Assembly: GCF_025319965.1 (NCBI RefSeq)
Contig: NZ_CP012549.1
Span: 1,674,001 to 1,738,000 of the forward strand
From: Campylobacter sp. RM16187
GTDB taxonomy: Bacteria > Campylobacterota > Campylobacteria > Campylobacterales > Campylobacteraceae
Length of the DNA: 64,000 nucleotides
Direction: 5' to 3'
The notes below the pieces were generated by a model. The model was not told the origin of the DNA and made no database searches. It saw only the letters and a list, made by a program, of their open reading frames with translations. The translations under genes and the position numbers were made by a program. This document shows, piece after piece, positions 23,659 through 31,227 of this stretch. Position 1 is the stretch's first letter, and each line of letters begins with the position of its first letter.

Positions 23659-24105
23659 TATTAACCTTTAATCCGAATACTACAACACTTAAAATTAAAG
23701 CAAAATTAATCTAATGACATCTTATGAAGTCTAATGACATCAAAGCCACAAGATCAAACCAGCACAAATTTACCCTATTTTTAAAGGCAAATATCGAGTT
23801 TGTGATAGTTTGGTAGTTAGATCAAATAATAAGCCAAAAAGATAAAAGCTACCTGACTTTAACTTAGACAGCTAGACGAGCAAAAGAGAGCCGATATTTA
23901 ACGAACGATAGAATTATACCTTTAAAGGCTAAAATGGCTTAGAGGGCTTTATTATGCTATTTGATATGAGGTAGTGTCATTTTTAATATGGGGGCGTAGC
24001 TACTACGAATGGCGGTTATTTGATTGCAAGTGGTTAGGTTAAGCGGGATATTTAAGTAGGCTTTTATACTCTATTTAGTATTATTTTTGGCATTAAAGGA
24101 AAAAA
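23659..24105. other. 447 bp without a gene
   Basis: No credible ORF. TCTAATGACATC occurs twice close together (near 23713 and 23731). The end of the stretch must hold the promoter of the following toxin-antitoxin pair. Nothing else is recognised. Confidence 0.4.
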
Positions 24106-24357
24106 ATGCAAACAATTCAAGCAAATGTTACAGCTAGCATTAGCGAGTTAAAGAAATCGCCTGCACAAGTTATTAAGCAAGCGGGCGACGAAGTAGTAGC
24201 CATATTAAGCCATAATGTGCCGAGTGCTTATTTAGTGCCGAGTGCAGTATATGAGGGTATGGTTGAGATGATGGAGGATTATAAACTTATCAAAGAGGTA
24301 AAAACAGCATTAAACAGCAAAGAAAAGCCGATAAAAGTAAAATTTGATGAGCTATGA
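24106..24357 (+). CDS. Phd/YefM-type antitoxin
   Basis: 83 residues. The N-terminus (MQTIQANVTASISELKKSPA, then VAILSHNVPSAYLVP) is the Phd/YefM fold that binds DNA and neutralises the toxin with its C-terminal tail. AAAGGAAAAA precedes the ATG. It overlaps the RelE-type toxin gene by 11 bases. Likely autoregulates from the upstream gap. Confidence 0.85.
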   Translation: MQTIQANVTASISELKKSPAQVIKQAGDEVVAILSHNVPSAYLVPSAVYEGMVEMMEDYKLIKEVKTALNSKEKPIKVKFDEL

Positions 24358-24637
24358 ATTGGAGTTTTTGCCAAGTGCCTTAAAAGAGTGGCAAAAGCTA
24401 GATAACAACATAAAGGCACAATTTAAAAAGAAATTATCCGCTAGACTTGCAAACCCAAGAGTAGCAAAAGACAAACTACACGGATTTGACGACATCTACA
24501 AAATAAAACTCAAAGACGCAGGCTATCGCCTAGCCTATCAAGTAAAAGACAAAGAAATAATAATTCTTGTCTTAGTGGTAGGCAAAAGAGAAAATAACCA
24601 AGTATATAACACGCTAAAAGAGAGAGTTAAAAAGTGA
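24347..24637 (+). CDS. RelE/ParE-superfamily toxin
   Basis: 96 residues from the ATG at 24347. MSYELEFLPSALKEWQKLDN, then DKLHGFDDIYKIKLKDAGYR and LVLVVGKREN, is the RelE/StbE pattern of a ribosome-dependent mRNA interferase. Encoded overlapping the Phd-type antitoxin. Appears intact. Confidence 0.85.
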   Translation: MSYELEFLPSALKEWQKLDNNIKAQFKKKLSARLANPRVAKDKLHGFDDIYKIKLKDAGYRLAYQVKDKEIIILVLVVGKRENNQVYNTLKERVKK

Positions 24638-24657
24638 GTGATGAGGTTAAAAGGCTA

Positions 24658-24873
24658 CTAGCTTTTATTTTCAAATTTGGCAAACATTTCAGCCATTTTG
24701 TCAAAATTCTCAGCTTTAGCCCATTTTTCAAGTATTAAATCAACATATTTCGGGAAATCTTGAACTGAACCCCAAGCGTTAACAGTTGTGTAGCTAAGCC
24801 CTAGTTTGTCAGCAAATTCTCTTTTAGTGATGCCGATCTCTTTAAGTCTAATTTTGAATGTTTGTAAGTCCAT
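24658..24873 (-). CDS. XRE-family repressor
   Basis: 71 residues. The helix-turn-helix is ITKREFADKLGLSYTTVNAW, with a short C-terminal helical part. Ribosome site AAGAGG. It is divergent from the 25032 operon, and the gap between them contains a perfect 19-bp inverted repeat, as expected for a phage-type genetic switch. It is the probable target of the KilAC antirepressor. Confidence 0.75.
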   Translation of the reverse strand: MDLQTFKIRLKEIGITKREFADKLGLSYTTVNAWGSVQDFPKYVDLILEKWAKAENFDKMAEMFAKFENKS

Positions 24874-24901
24874 TTTACCTCTTTATTAATTTTATCATCA
24901 T

Positions 24902-24990
24902 AATTATATTATTTTTAATACATAAAAGCAATATTCATATTGAAAACAATACTAAATTAAGTTTTGTATAATATTAAAAATAATATAATT
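24902..24990. promoter_or_regulatory. Divergent switch region with a perfect 19-bp inverted repeat
   Basis: AATTATATTATTTTTAATA (24902-24920) is the exact reverse complement of 24972-24990, separated by 51 bases. Each arm contains TATAAT facing outward: minus strand at 24908-24903 toward the XRE gene, plus strand at 24984-24989 toward the 25032 operon. A second TATAAT lies at 24967-24972. The arms are candidate operators that would cover both promoters. Confidence 0.6.
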
Positions 24991-25031
24991 CAATTCATTA
25001 AAGTATTAAAATCAACATCAAAGGAGCAACA

Positions 25032-25427
25032 ATGAAAATCACAACATCAGGGCTACAAGCCATTAAGGCAGATTATGCCGAATATGCTATCCAACTAAAT
25101 GACAGAAGCGATGAGGTAAGCGAACAAAAGCTTTATGAGATAGGTTACTTGGCTTATTACAGCTACAGACAAACGAAAGGAGATTGCGAAAGAATAAGTC
25201 AAGGTTTAGGAATGTATAGAGTAAAGGCAGAAACAGCCGAAAAGAGAGCCGAAGCACTGCAAGAGGACAATATCAGGCTTTATCAACTTATCGGGCGAGA
25301 AACCGATAAAAATAAACAGCTACAAGACAAGCTGGATAATCTGCAATCGGCTCTTTTATTATTTAGAGAGGGCGACATTAACCAAGATGAACTAATTGAA
25401 ACTTTACTAATAGAAAGCGAGGATTGA
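25032..25427 (+). CDS. Hypothetical coiled-coil protein
   Basis: 131 residues, AAAGGAG before the ATG. First gene of the operon opposite the XRE repressor. The C-terminal half (ALQEDNIRLYQLIGRETDKN onward) is a coiled coil. Acidic C-terminus. No family recognised. Confidence 0.65.
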   Translation: MKITTSGLQAIKADYAEYAIQLNDRSDEVSEQKLYEIGYLAYYSYRQTKGDCERISQGLGMYRVKAETAEKRAEALQEDNIRLYQLIGRETDKNKQLQDKLDNLQSALLLFREGDINQDELIETLLIESED

Positions 25428-25430
25428 GAG

Positions 25431-25718
25431 ATGAAAGCAAATGAAATTTTAAACGAAGTTGGCAGAGAGTTATCGGACACAGAGCAGGAGTTTTTAAAAC
25501 TTTTGTCTAATTATGAGAGTAAGGATAACAAAGACGGGGAAACAAGCTTTGATATGCTTAACTGTGCATTTGATTTGTTTTGGGCTATGAAAAATTTTAC
25601 TACTAATATGTCCGAAAAATCTAAAGTTGCCATAAAAGCTTTATTTGTGTTATGTAATGAAAAAATACAAGCCGAAATATTAAAAGAGCTAAATGAAATA
25701 GCAAGAAAAAGGAAATAA
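25431..25718 (+). CDS. Small helical protein with CAFDLF motif
   Basis: 95 residues. It contains DMLNCAFDLFWAMKNF, matching the motif in the 20343 and 20732 products, so it belongs to a small family repeated within the island. It starts 3 bases after the previous stop. Function unknown. Confidence 0.6.
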   Translation: MKANEILNEVGRELSDTEQEFLKLLSNYESKDNKDGETSFDMLNCAFDLFWAMKNFTTNMSEKSKVAIKALFVLCNEKIQAEILKELNEIARKRK

Positions 25719-25719
25719 A

Positions 25720-25821
25720 ATGACCTATCAAGAGTTTAAATTTTATCAATCAATCATAGGCAGCCAAGAGGGCTTAACAATCAAAGACTTTATTATTTTT
25801 GTAAATTCATTTAAAGGATAA
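25720..25821 (+). CDS. 33-residue small protein
   Basis: The ATG at 25720 has AAAAAGGAAATAAA upstream and reads MTYQEFKFYQSIIGSQEGLT to TAA at 25819. It is tightly packed between two genes of the operon (1 and 3 bases), which supports translation. Function unknown. Confidence 0.5.
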   Translation: MTYQEFKFYQSIIGSQEGLTIKDFIIFVNSFKG

Positions 25822-25824
25822 GCG

Positions 25825-26196
25825 ATGAGTAGAGAGCATTTTTATCAGACAAGCAAGGAAATTTTAGAAGCTAATAATAAAGGGCTAGATAGTCCGGCAC
25901 TAGCAAAGGCTAGACATATCAAAGCAAGAGCAGAGCAAGGCGATAACACACCATTTGAGGCAGTCTTTATTAGAGCCAAGCGGTTTATTGATGAACTAGA
26001 GGCACAAAAAGAGCTTTTAAAGCTAAATGAAAAAGAAGTTGTAAAAGCCTCAACCAGTGAAGAAGAAGCAGAGCGATTTAATGAAGCTTTTAATAGTCAG
26101 TGCGACATTCTCAGAGATAGAATAAAAGATTTTGTTTCTAATATGTTTGGCTATGACCTAAACGAGATGGAATACACATACAATAAAGCTGAATAG
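25825..26196 (+). CDS. Hypothetical helical protein
   Basis: 123 residues, AAAGGATAAGCG before the ATG. Charged, helical and soluble, beginning MSREHFYQTSKEILEANNKG. Last gene of the short operon behind the switch region. No family recognised. Confidence 0.6.
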   Translation: MSREHFYQTSKEILEANNKGLDSPALAKARHIKARAEQGDNTPFEAVFIRAKRFIDELEAQKELLKLNEKEVVKASTSEEEAERFNEAFNSQCDILRDRIKDFVSNMFGYDLNEMEYTYNKAE

Positions 26197-26426
26197 GTTT
26201 AACAAAGGGCGTATTTACTACCGATAAAGAGTAAAAATGCGCTCTTGATTAAGCCTAATTTGTAAGAAATGACCCTAACGGCTTTGTAGATAAGGGAAGC
26301 GTCAGCATAAGGGCGATAATCTTATGCTTGGTATCAGCCGAGCATTTAGCATTTCAGGCGGTTTTTAATAAAGCTAAAATGCTAAAAATAAGTTTGCAGA
26401 CTTTGGAATATAAATAATTATGCAAT
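26197..26426. other. Gene-free stretch with a 7-bp hairpin
   Basis: GCATAAG (26305-26311) and CTTATGC (26321-26327) form a hairpin, followed by a less regular GC-containing region and a T-run near 26370 (GGCGGTTTTT). It could end the 25032 operon or be part of an untranslated RNA. No coding potential is seen. Confidence 0.3.
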
Positions 26427-26473
26427 TTGACAAAAATACACGCTTAAGGTATAATTCAGCTTTATAAGCTGAA
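26427..26473 (+). promoter_or_regulatory. Consensus sigma-70 promoter with an operator-like palindrome
   Basis: TTGACA (26427-26432) and TATAAT (26450-26455) are exact consensus boxes with a 17-base spacer. Starting at the last base of the -10 box, TTCAGCTT-TAT-AAGCTGAA (26455-26473) is a perfect 8-bp palindrome across the expected start site. It would drive the 26582 genes after a leader of about 110 bases that contains a GGGG-9-CCCC hairpin. Campylobacter promoters rarely have a good -35 box. Confidence 0.6.
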
Positions 26474-26581
26474 ACCTTGCCAAAGTGTGGAAAAATTTTA
26501 AAAATTTGAGTGAGAATTTTCTTTCGGGGCTCTGCCGACCCCTGCAAACCCTACTAACTACAAAGGACCCGAAAGGCTAAA

Positions 26582-26656
26582 ATGATTGAGCTAATAACCT
26601 TGATTATCTTTATTTGGGCTATCTCTAGTATTGTTGTTTCTTTAACTTGGAGATAA
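26582..26656 (+). CDS. 24-residue hydrophobic peptide
   Basis: The ATG at 26582 follows GAAAGGCTAAA. The peptide begins MIELITLIIFIWAISSIVVS and is a single membrane helix ending in TWR. It stops immediately before the ATG of the next gene, and its last codons supply that gene's ribosome site (GGAGATAA). It lies behind a consensus promoter. It could be a toxic or regulatory leader peptide. Confidence 0.5.
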   Translation: MIELITLIIFIWAISSIVVSLTWR

Positions 26657-26860
26657 ATGCCACGTATAATAATCCAGACTAGCGCATACAATATCAAAAA
26701 AATAAAAGAGTTTGTTACTGAATTAAAAGGCAAATCGGTAATCAATGAAAATAACGAACTACAAAAAGCTTTAAAACTTCAACGAGAATGCAATAAAAGA
26801 CTAAGAGCAAGAATAAGAGAAGCATACGCGATAATTAACAAAAAAACTAATCATCAATAA
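26657..26860 (+). CDS. Small basic coiled-coil protein
   Basis: 67 residues, ATG at 26657 with GGAG four bases upstream. Begins MPRIIIQTSAYNIKKIKEFV, then a Leu-repeat coiled coil (ELQKALKLQRECNKRLRARI). Very basic, so nucleic-acid binding is possible. Function unknown. Confidence 0.55.
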   Translation: MPRIIIQTSAYNIKKIKEFVTELKGKSVINENNELQKALKLQRECNKRLRARIREAYAIINKKTNHQ

Positions 26861-26938
26861 TACATTCAAGAAAAAATCAGGCTAATAATTTCATAAGCCT
26901 TTAGCGGTTAGAATATGACAAACGACAAAGGGGCTAGT

Positions 26939-27175
26939 ATGAATACTCTAACACTCACAACTGATAATAGCGACTTCATAGCAAAAGCCAAAGAGGTATT
27001 ATTAACCCTAGCCAAGTGCGATAATGTCAAAATAAGCTTAGATGATGACCCTTTATCGGCTGAATATGAAAAAAGAGCAGATGAAGCTTTAAGAGGTATC
27101 GGGCTTATTAATGAAACAGAAGCTTTGAGTATTGCAAGCAAGATCAAGAGCGGAACTTATGCAGGTAAAATTTAA
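26939..27175 (+). CDS. Antitoxin of a ParE-type pair
   Basis: 78 residues from the ATG at 26939, chosen for AAAGGGG upstream; an ATG at 26915 is also possible. Begins MNTLTLTTDNSDFIAKAKEV; the tail (ETEALSIASKIKSGTYAGKI) overlaps the toxin start by 17 bases. Size, acidity and position before a ParE-like gene indicate the antitoxin. Confidence 0.65.
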   Translation: MNTLTLTTDNSDFIAKAKEVLLTLAKCDNVKISLDDDPLSAEYEKRADEALRGIGLINETEALSIASKIKSGTYAGKI

Positions 27176-27437
27176 AGAGCGTTTCTTTGATGAACTTAAT
27201 ACAATAAGCGACTTTATCAAGCTTGACAGCGAAGCAAGAGCGATTAATTTCGTTGATGAGCTTATGGATAGGTGCTTTGGATTAAAAGAGCTGCCAAACG
27301 CACACAGACCAAGCCAAAAAGTCAAGTGTGATAATGCAAGAGATTTAATCTTTAAAGGCTATGTTATTCCATACCTGATAAACAATGATGAGATTTTGAT
27401 ATTAGGCATTTACAAAGCTAATAAATGGGAAGCGTGA
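27159..27437 (+). CDS. ParE/RelE-superfamily toxin
   Basis: 92 residues from the ATG at 27159. MQVKFKERFFDELNTISDFI, then DNARDLIFKGYVIPYLINND and ILILGIYKANKWEA, fits the ParE fold (gyrase-type toxin). It is the last gene before attR, where a TA pair may help to keep the island. Confidence 0.7.
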   Translation: MQVKFKERFFDELNTISDFIKLDSEARAINFVDELMDRCFGLKELPNAHRPSQKVKCDNARDLIFKGYVIPYLINNDEILILGIYKANKWEA

Positions 27438-27747
27438 AACTAAAAAATGATAAGGTTTCACATTTGAACCTTAATTAAGTTTCGAGCTAAAAAAGTTGTG
27501 AAACATATCAAATCTTAAACCAAAACACCTACTTTAAGCTTACGAAACTTAAAAAACAAGTTTGCTTAAATTAAAAATCACGTATTTTAGGATATTCCAA
27601 ATACTTTGTATTGAAAATTGGAGTTTTCATTACCATATTTTCAGACTTTAAAAACTTAACCGTCAATAAAATATTTTAAAAATATTTTTTACACTTTTTA
27701 CAAGACAAATAACGAATTTTCAGGCTTTATAATAATATCGTCAAGTC

Positions 27748-27762
27748 GCCTCTAACCACCAT
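27748..27762 (+). repeat. attR candidate
   Basis: GCCTCTAACCACCAT, exact copy of 17405-17419. The bases 5' of it do not form a tRNA T-arm here, so the tRNA-like extension belongs to the left copy. Confidence 0.6.
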
Positions 27763-27813
27763 TTCTTTTAAAATCCTTATTTTATCGGTATTTTTAAACT
27801 TTAAGGTTTGACT

Positions 27814-27837
27814 AGGTGCCATCTTGGGTGCCATATA
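27814..27837. repeat. Paired GGTGCCAT box right of the island
   Basis: AGGTGCCAT (27814-27822) followed by TTGGGTGCCAT (27824-27834), same arrangement and orientation as 17272-17295 on the far side of the island. Confidence 0.4.
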
Positions 27838-28074
27838 TAAAATTGAATTAAAATTAAATTTTTTACTTTTGTTTTGAATTATTTTATAGTTTTTCTAAAA
27901 TTTAGTAAAATTTTCAAACAAAATCTAACTACCAAAATATTGGCATTTAAAAATAAACAAAATTAAATAAACCAGCTTTTCACTATACCAAAAATTTAAA
28001 AAGCTGAATTCAAATTTACATTGAAATATCCTGCACATCTAAAAGCAAAATTAATATTTGGCTAATACTTACTT

Positions 28075-28096
28075 AGCAAGCTCAGACGAGCTTGCT
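28075..28096. other. Perfect 9-bp hairpin
   Basis: AGCAAGCTC (28075-28083) and GAGCTTGCT (28088-28096) with a 4-base loop. GC-richer than its surroundings and not in a gene. Could be a structured RNA or a recombination/binding site. Confidence 0.4.
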
Positions 28097-28235
28097 GTAA
28101 GGTCTTGTGCCAGACGGGCTAAAAGCAGGCAAAGTTTGATTAATATTTATCAAAAACTACACCTGCTTTTATTGCAACAAAAAATAAATAAAATATTAAC
28201 ATATTCGCTAGTGCGAGATTTATTTTTGTTGCAAA

Positions 28236-28261
28236 TAGCTATGTTTTTCACAACATAGCTA
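28236..28261. terminator. Perfect 10-bp hairpin, possible terminator
   Basis: TAGCTATGTT (28236-28245) and AACATAGCTA (28252-28261) with a 6-base loop, followed on the plus strand by AAAATATTA. No long T-run, so terminator function is only possible. Confidence 0.35.
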
Positions 28262-28391
28262 AAAATATTAATTTGTTATAAAACAATCATTTTTGTGCAG
28301 AACAGTAACAAAATTTTCTTATTTAATAAAAAATTAGACAAATACTTAAAATTTTTTTTATCTCATTTGTATATCCAACAGAGAAGTAAAA

Positions 28392-29154
28392 ATGAGAGTT
28401 GATAAAATAAAAAGTATAGATGAAGCTTTGGTATTATGCAAAAAAACAAAGGATTTTAGACTTTCAGTTAAGAAATTTAGTAACGATAAAGATATTTTAA
28501 AACTTTATACTCTTGTGGCTTGATAATTCAAAATGCGTTCTTGACTGCTTAAATATTATTAGCCATTTATCTGTTTTTGATACTGATTTTATATGCGAAA
28601 TTTTTAATAAAGTCCAAACTTTTGAAAACGCAAATGACTACAAGATAATGATTTGTTGCTATTTGTCAAGATTTGCCAGCTTGGATGAGCGACTCTTAAG
28701 GCTTTATTTTTACTGGCTTGACTCATTAGGCAGTATAGGCGAACAGTATATTTTATTAGCTATCCATTTTGTTGATGATATAAAGCTAAGGTATGAGCTT
28801 ATTGATATTTGGCTTTTTAAAGCAAATATTTCATACGTCTTAAAGATAATAGACAGATGCTGTTGGTTTAAATTTGGATCAAAAAGCTTTTATAAAAAAG
28901 CCCTTTTAACAGCATTGAGAGAGGCAAATACACCAAATGACTTTGCTAAAATCAAGCATCGAATAGAAAACTTGAATAAAAAAATGGGCTTTAAATTTTC
29001 AAAAATATATAAAATTTGCTCTCAAAAATCTATAAATGCAGATAAGCTAGTATATGAGAACTATACCTTGTATTATGGACTTAACCATAGTAGGGTCTAT
29101 GCTCATTTTTGGGATTTTGTATATTTAATCAAGGGGATAAAAAATGGTCTTTGA
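28392..29154 (+). pseudogene. Helical-repeat protein gene with a frameshift
   Basis: The ATG at 28392 reads MRVDKIKSIDEALVLCKKTK and continues to KLYTLVA, then TGA at 28521. The next frame continues from about 28516 (LWLDNSKCVLDCLNIISHLS) to 29154. Joined, this is one protein of about 253 residues made of short helices with many aromatic residues, similar in style to the two large repeat proteins nearby. A single-base indel around 28513 is the likely break. It overlaps the next gene by 11 bases. Confidence 0.55.
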
Positions 29155-29692
29155 TGAACTTAAAAAATGTATCCAAAATACTGATAAAAAGGAACTTAGT
29201 AAGCAACTAGGCTATGTAAGAGAAGTAAATTTTAGTAGAGCTTTGTTTAACTTGGAGCGTGCTAGTAGCTTAGATAACTTTTTTGGTCATGGACACTTTG
29301 ACTGGTGTCATAGTTCAAAGACGTTGATTTTAGAGATTGGAAAGTTTTTTGGGCTTGATATTTTGAGTGATTTAGATGCATCTAGCAAGCTTAGAGAAGA
29401 AAAAGAGGCAAACAATATCACAGTTAAAATTTTAACAGATTTTAAAGCCAAAAATGAGCCGATATTAGAGTTAAAGATGCTTACAGACCTTCAATATATT
29501 AGCCTTTATACGCTAATTGATGAGCTTTGTTTTAAAACCAAGAATGAAAAGCTAAGAATAATTGGCAAATTTTTAGCAAATCATACCAAAGCCAAGCCAA
29601 GATTACCTGTTTTTGGTAGAATTGTGAGATATGAGGTTGAAATTTCGGGCGAGAGTTTTGTGTTTGATATATTCGGAAAGGTTAAGCCCTAA
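29144..29692 (+). CDS. Hypothetical protein
   Basis: 182 residues, AAGGGG before the ATG. Soluble, mixed helix and strand, with FGHGHFDWCHSS in the middle as its only distinctive motif. Translationally overlaps the broken upstream gene. No family recognised. Confidence 0.6.
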   Translation: MVFDELKKCIQNTDKKELSKQLGYVREVNFSRALFNLERASSLDNFFGHGHFDWCHSSKTLILEIGKFFGLDILSDLDASSKLREEKEANNITVKILTDFKAKNEPILELKMLTDLQYISLYTLIDELCFKTKNEKLRIIGKFLANHTKAKPRLPVFGRIVRYEVEISGESFVFDIFGKVKP

Positions 29693-29695
29693 AAT

Positions 29696-30967
29696 TTAGG
29701 GCTTAGGTAAGTTTTTCCAGAACTCGTGTGTTTTTTCTTTTGCGTTTTCATTTATTTCTATAAATTTATCTTTATATTTTGATACAAAACCATTAATCTG
29801 TTTAGCAATTTCATCTGCTTTTACCCTGCCTTCTATAATAACCTTAGCTATTTTTGTCTTATCTGACAAATCGCACTCGCCAAAATCTAAACGCTCTTTT
29901 TTGTAAGGTTTAAAAGCTTTTTTTATTCGTTCTCCCCATTTGGCATCTTTGTGCTTGTATTTTTCATATAAAATACGATTTGCTGCAATTTTAATATAAA
30001 GCTTATTATCTTTTCCTATAAAAACCCAAAACAAAATAATCTCAGCTTCATCGTTTGGTATCCATTTTGGATTGTATATTGACATCCAACCTCGTGAATC
30101 ATTATAATAATTTTCAGCTTTTAGTCCATCTTCTTCTTTATGTTTCTCAAACTTTTTCACTACTTCATCCATAAATTCCTTAATAATATTTATTTTAACA
30201 TTCTCAATCCTTTGTTTTTCCTCTACTTTTAGACTATTATAAAAAGCTTCAACTTCTTTATAGTGTTCTTTAATATACTCATACTCTAACTTATCTCGTT
30301 GATATTCAAGCTCACCATTTAAAGATTTTAAAACACTTAGATATTGATTTAAAATCAACTTCATATCCGAACTACAATCATTTCTGCAAGACTCTATCCA
30401 CTGTTTTATCTCTTTTTGGTAGCTTATGGATTTAAATTTTACTCTGACATCATCCCTATCTTCATCACAAACCAAATATCCATCTTTAATCATATTATTA
30501 TTGCCAATACTTACTCCTGATGGATCTCTACTATCAGGTGATAGATATATAGCATATATATTTTCTCTCTTATATTTTTCATTTATATAAAAGTGATTTA
30601 CATAGTCAATCAGTTGCCTTTCTCTATCTTTTGCATTAACTTTATTTTCTATTATTACACACTTGTTTCCGTCCTTGATGACCAAATCAACTCTGCGATA
30701 TTCTGCGGTAGAATATTCAACTGAAACTTCTATTTTTTTCACATCGAACGTAAAATCACAACCACAAATTTTCAAAAATTCCTTCAAAAAACTATCGCCT
30801 TTATAATGGTAGCCATTGGGATTTAGCAAAGAGTATATAAATCTTGAGTGTAAATTTACCTCATTGCTATCTTTGTGGAGTGCTAAAAGTATGTTATAAT
30901 CACACCCGCTTTGCAATTCTTGCTGTATGTATTGCTCCATTTTTGTAAAAAACTCTTGACTATTCAT
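29696..30967 (-). CDS. PD-(D/E)XK nuclease-superfamily protein
   Basis: 423 residues, GGAGAATAG before the ATG. The N-terminal third contains LHSRFIYSLLNPNGYHYKGD and the nuclease core RRVDLVIKDGNKCVIIENKV, giving D...(I)IENK, followed by DRERQLIDYVNHFY. This is the PD-(D/E)XK fold of a widespread family of predicted nucleases. The C-terminal half is helical and Lys/Glu-rich. Convergent with the 29144 gene (3 bases between stops). A role in defence is plausible, but no partner methylase or helicase is adjacent. Confidence 0.75.
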   Translation of the reverse strand: MNSQEFFTKMEQYIQQELQSGCDYNILLALHKDSNEVNLHSRFIYSLLNPNGYHYKGDSFLKEFLKICGCDFTFDVKKIEVSVEYSTAEYRRVDLVIKDGNKCVIIENKVNAKDRERQLIDYVNHFYINEKYKRENIYAIYLSPDSRDPSGVSIGNNNMIKDGYLVCDEDRDDVRVKFKSISYQKEIKQWIESCRNDCSSDMKLILNQYLSVLKSLNGELEYQRDKLEYEYIKEHYKEVEAFYNSLKVEEKQRIENVKINIIKEFMDEVVKKFEKHKEEDGLKAENYYNDSRGWMSIYNPKWIPNDEAEIILFWVFIGKDNKLYIKIAANRILYEKYKHKDAKWGERIKKAFKPYKKERLDFGECDLSDKTKIAKVIIEGRVKADEIAKQINGFVSKYKDKFIEINENAKEKTHEFWKNLPKP

Positions 30968-31037
30968 TTCTATTCTCCGTTTTCATTTTATTTTATGCAT
31001 TTTATTGATTATATTATATCTATAAATCATAATGCAA

Positions 31038-31217
31038 TCACTTACCGCAATCTTTTATAAGTCTATAGTCTGCATCAAATTCATTCAAAATCTCAAAGTT
31101 AAATTCACTCTCACCAGCTATTTTTTCGGCAAATTTTATGATTTTATCCACTTTCTCCCATTCAAAATCTTCATTAGCTATAAAAATTTTTATCTCTACG
31201 CCCTTTATTTCACTCAT
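31038..31217 (-). CDS. Small acidic protein, 59 residues
   Basis: The ATG at 31217 has AGAGGGATAAG upstream and starts 10 bases after the stop of the large repeat-protein gene. It reads MSEIKGVEIKIFIANEDFEW and ends in DADYRLIKDCGK. The longer open frame further upstream overlaps the previous gene and is not needed. Function unknown. Confidence 0.55.
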   Translation of the reverse strand: MSEIKGVEIKIFIANEDFEWEKVDKIIKFAEKIAGESEFNFEILNEFDADYRLIKDCGK

Positions 31218-31227
31218 TCTTATCCCT

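Larger units (their letters stand above)
27438..28391. other. 954 bp right junction of the island, no intact gene
   Basis: It holds, in order: repeats matching those at the left end (near 27582 and 27675), the right copy of the 15-bp att core, a GGTGCCAT box pair at 27814-27837, and two strong hairpins at 28075-28096 and 28236-28261. Short ORFs here have no ribosome site and are not credible. Confidence 0.5.

Noticed and set aside
17400-27800. CRISPR array
   Set aside because: The repeats near the island ends are short, irregularly spaced AT-rich motifs without uniform spacers, and no cas gene is present. No CRISPR was seen elsewhere either.
28058-28258. 66-residue plus-strand ORF right of attR
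   Set aside because: It runs through two strong hairpins, lacks a ribosome site and has no protein-like features.
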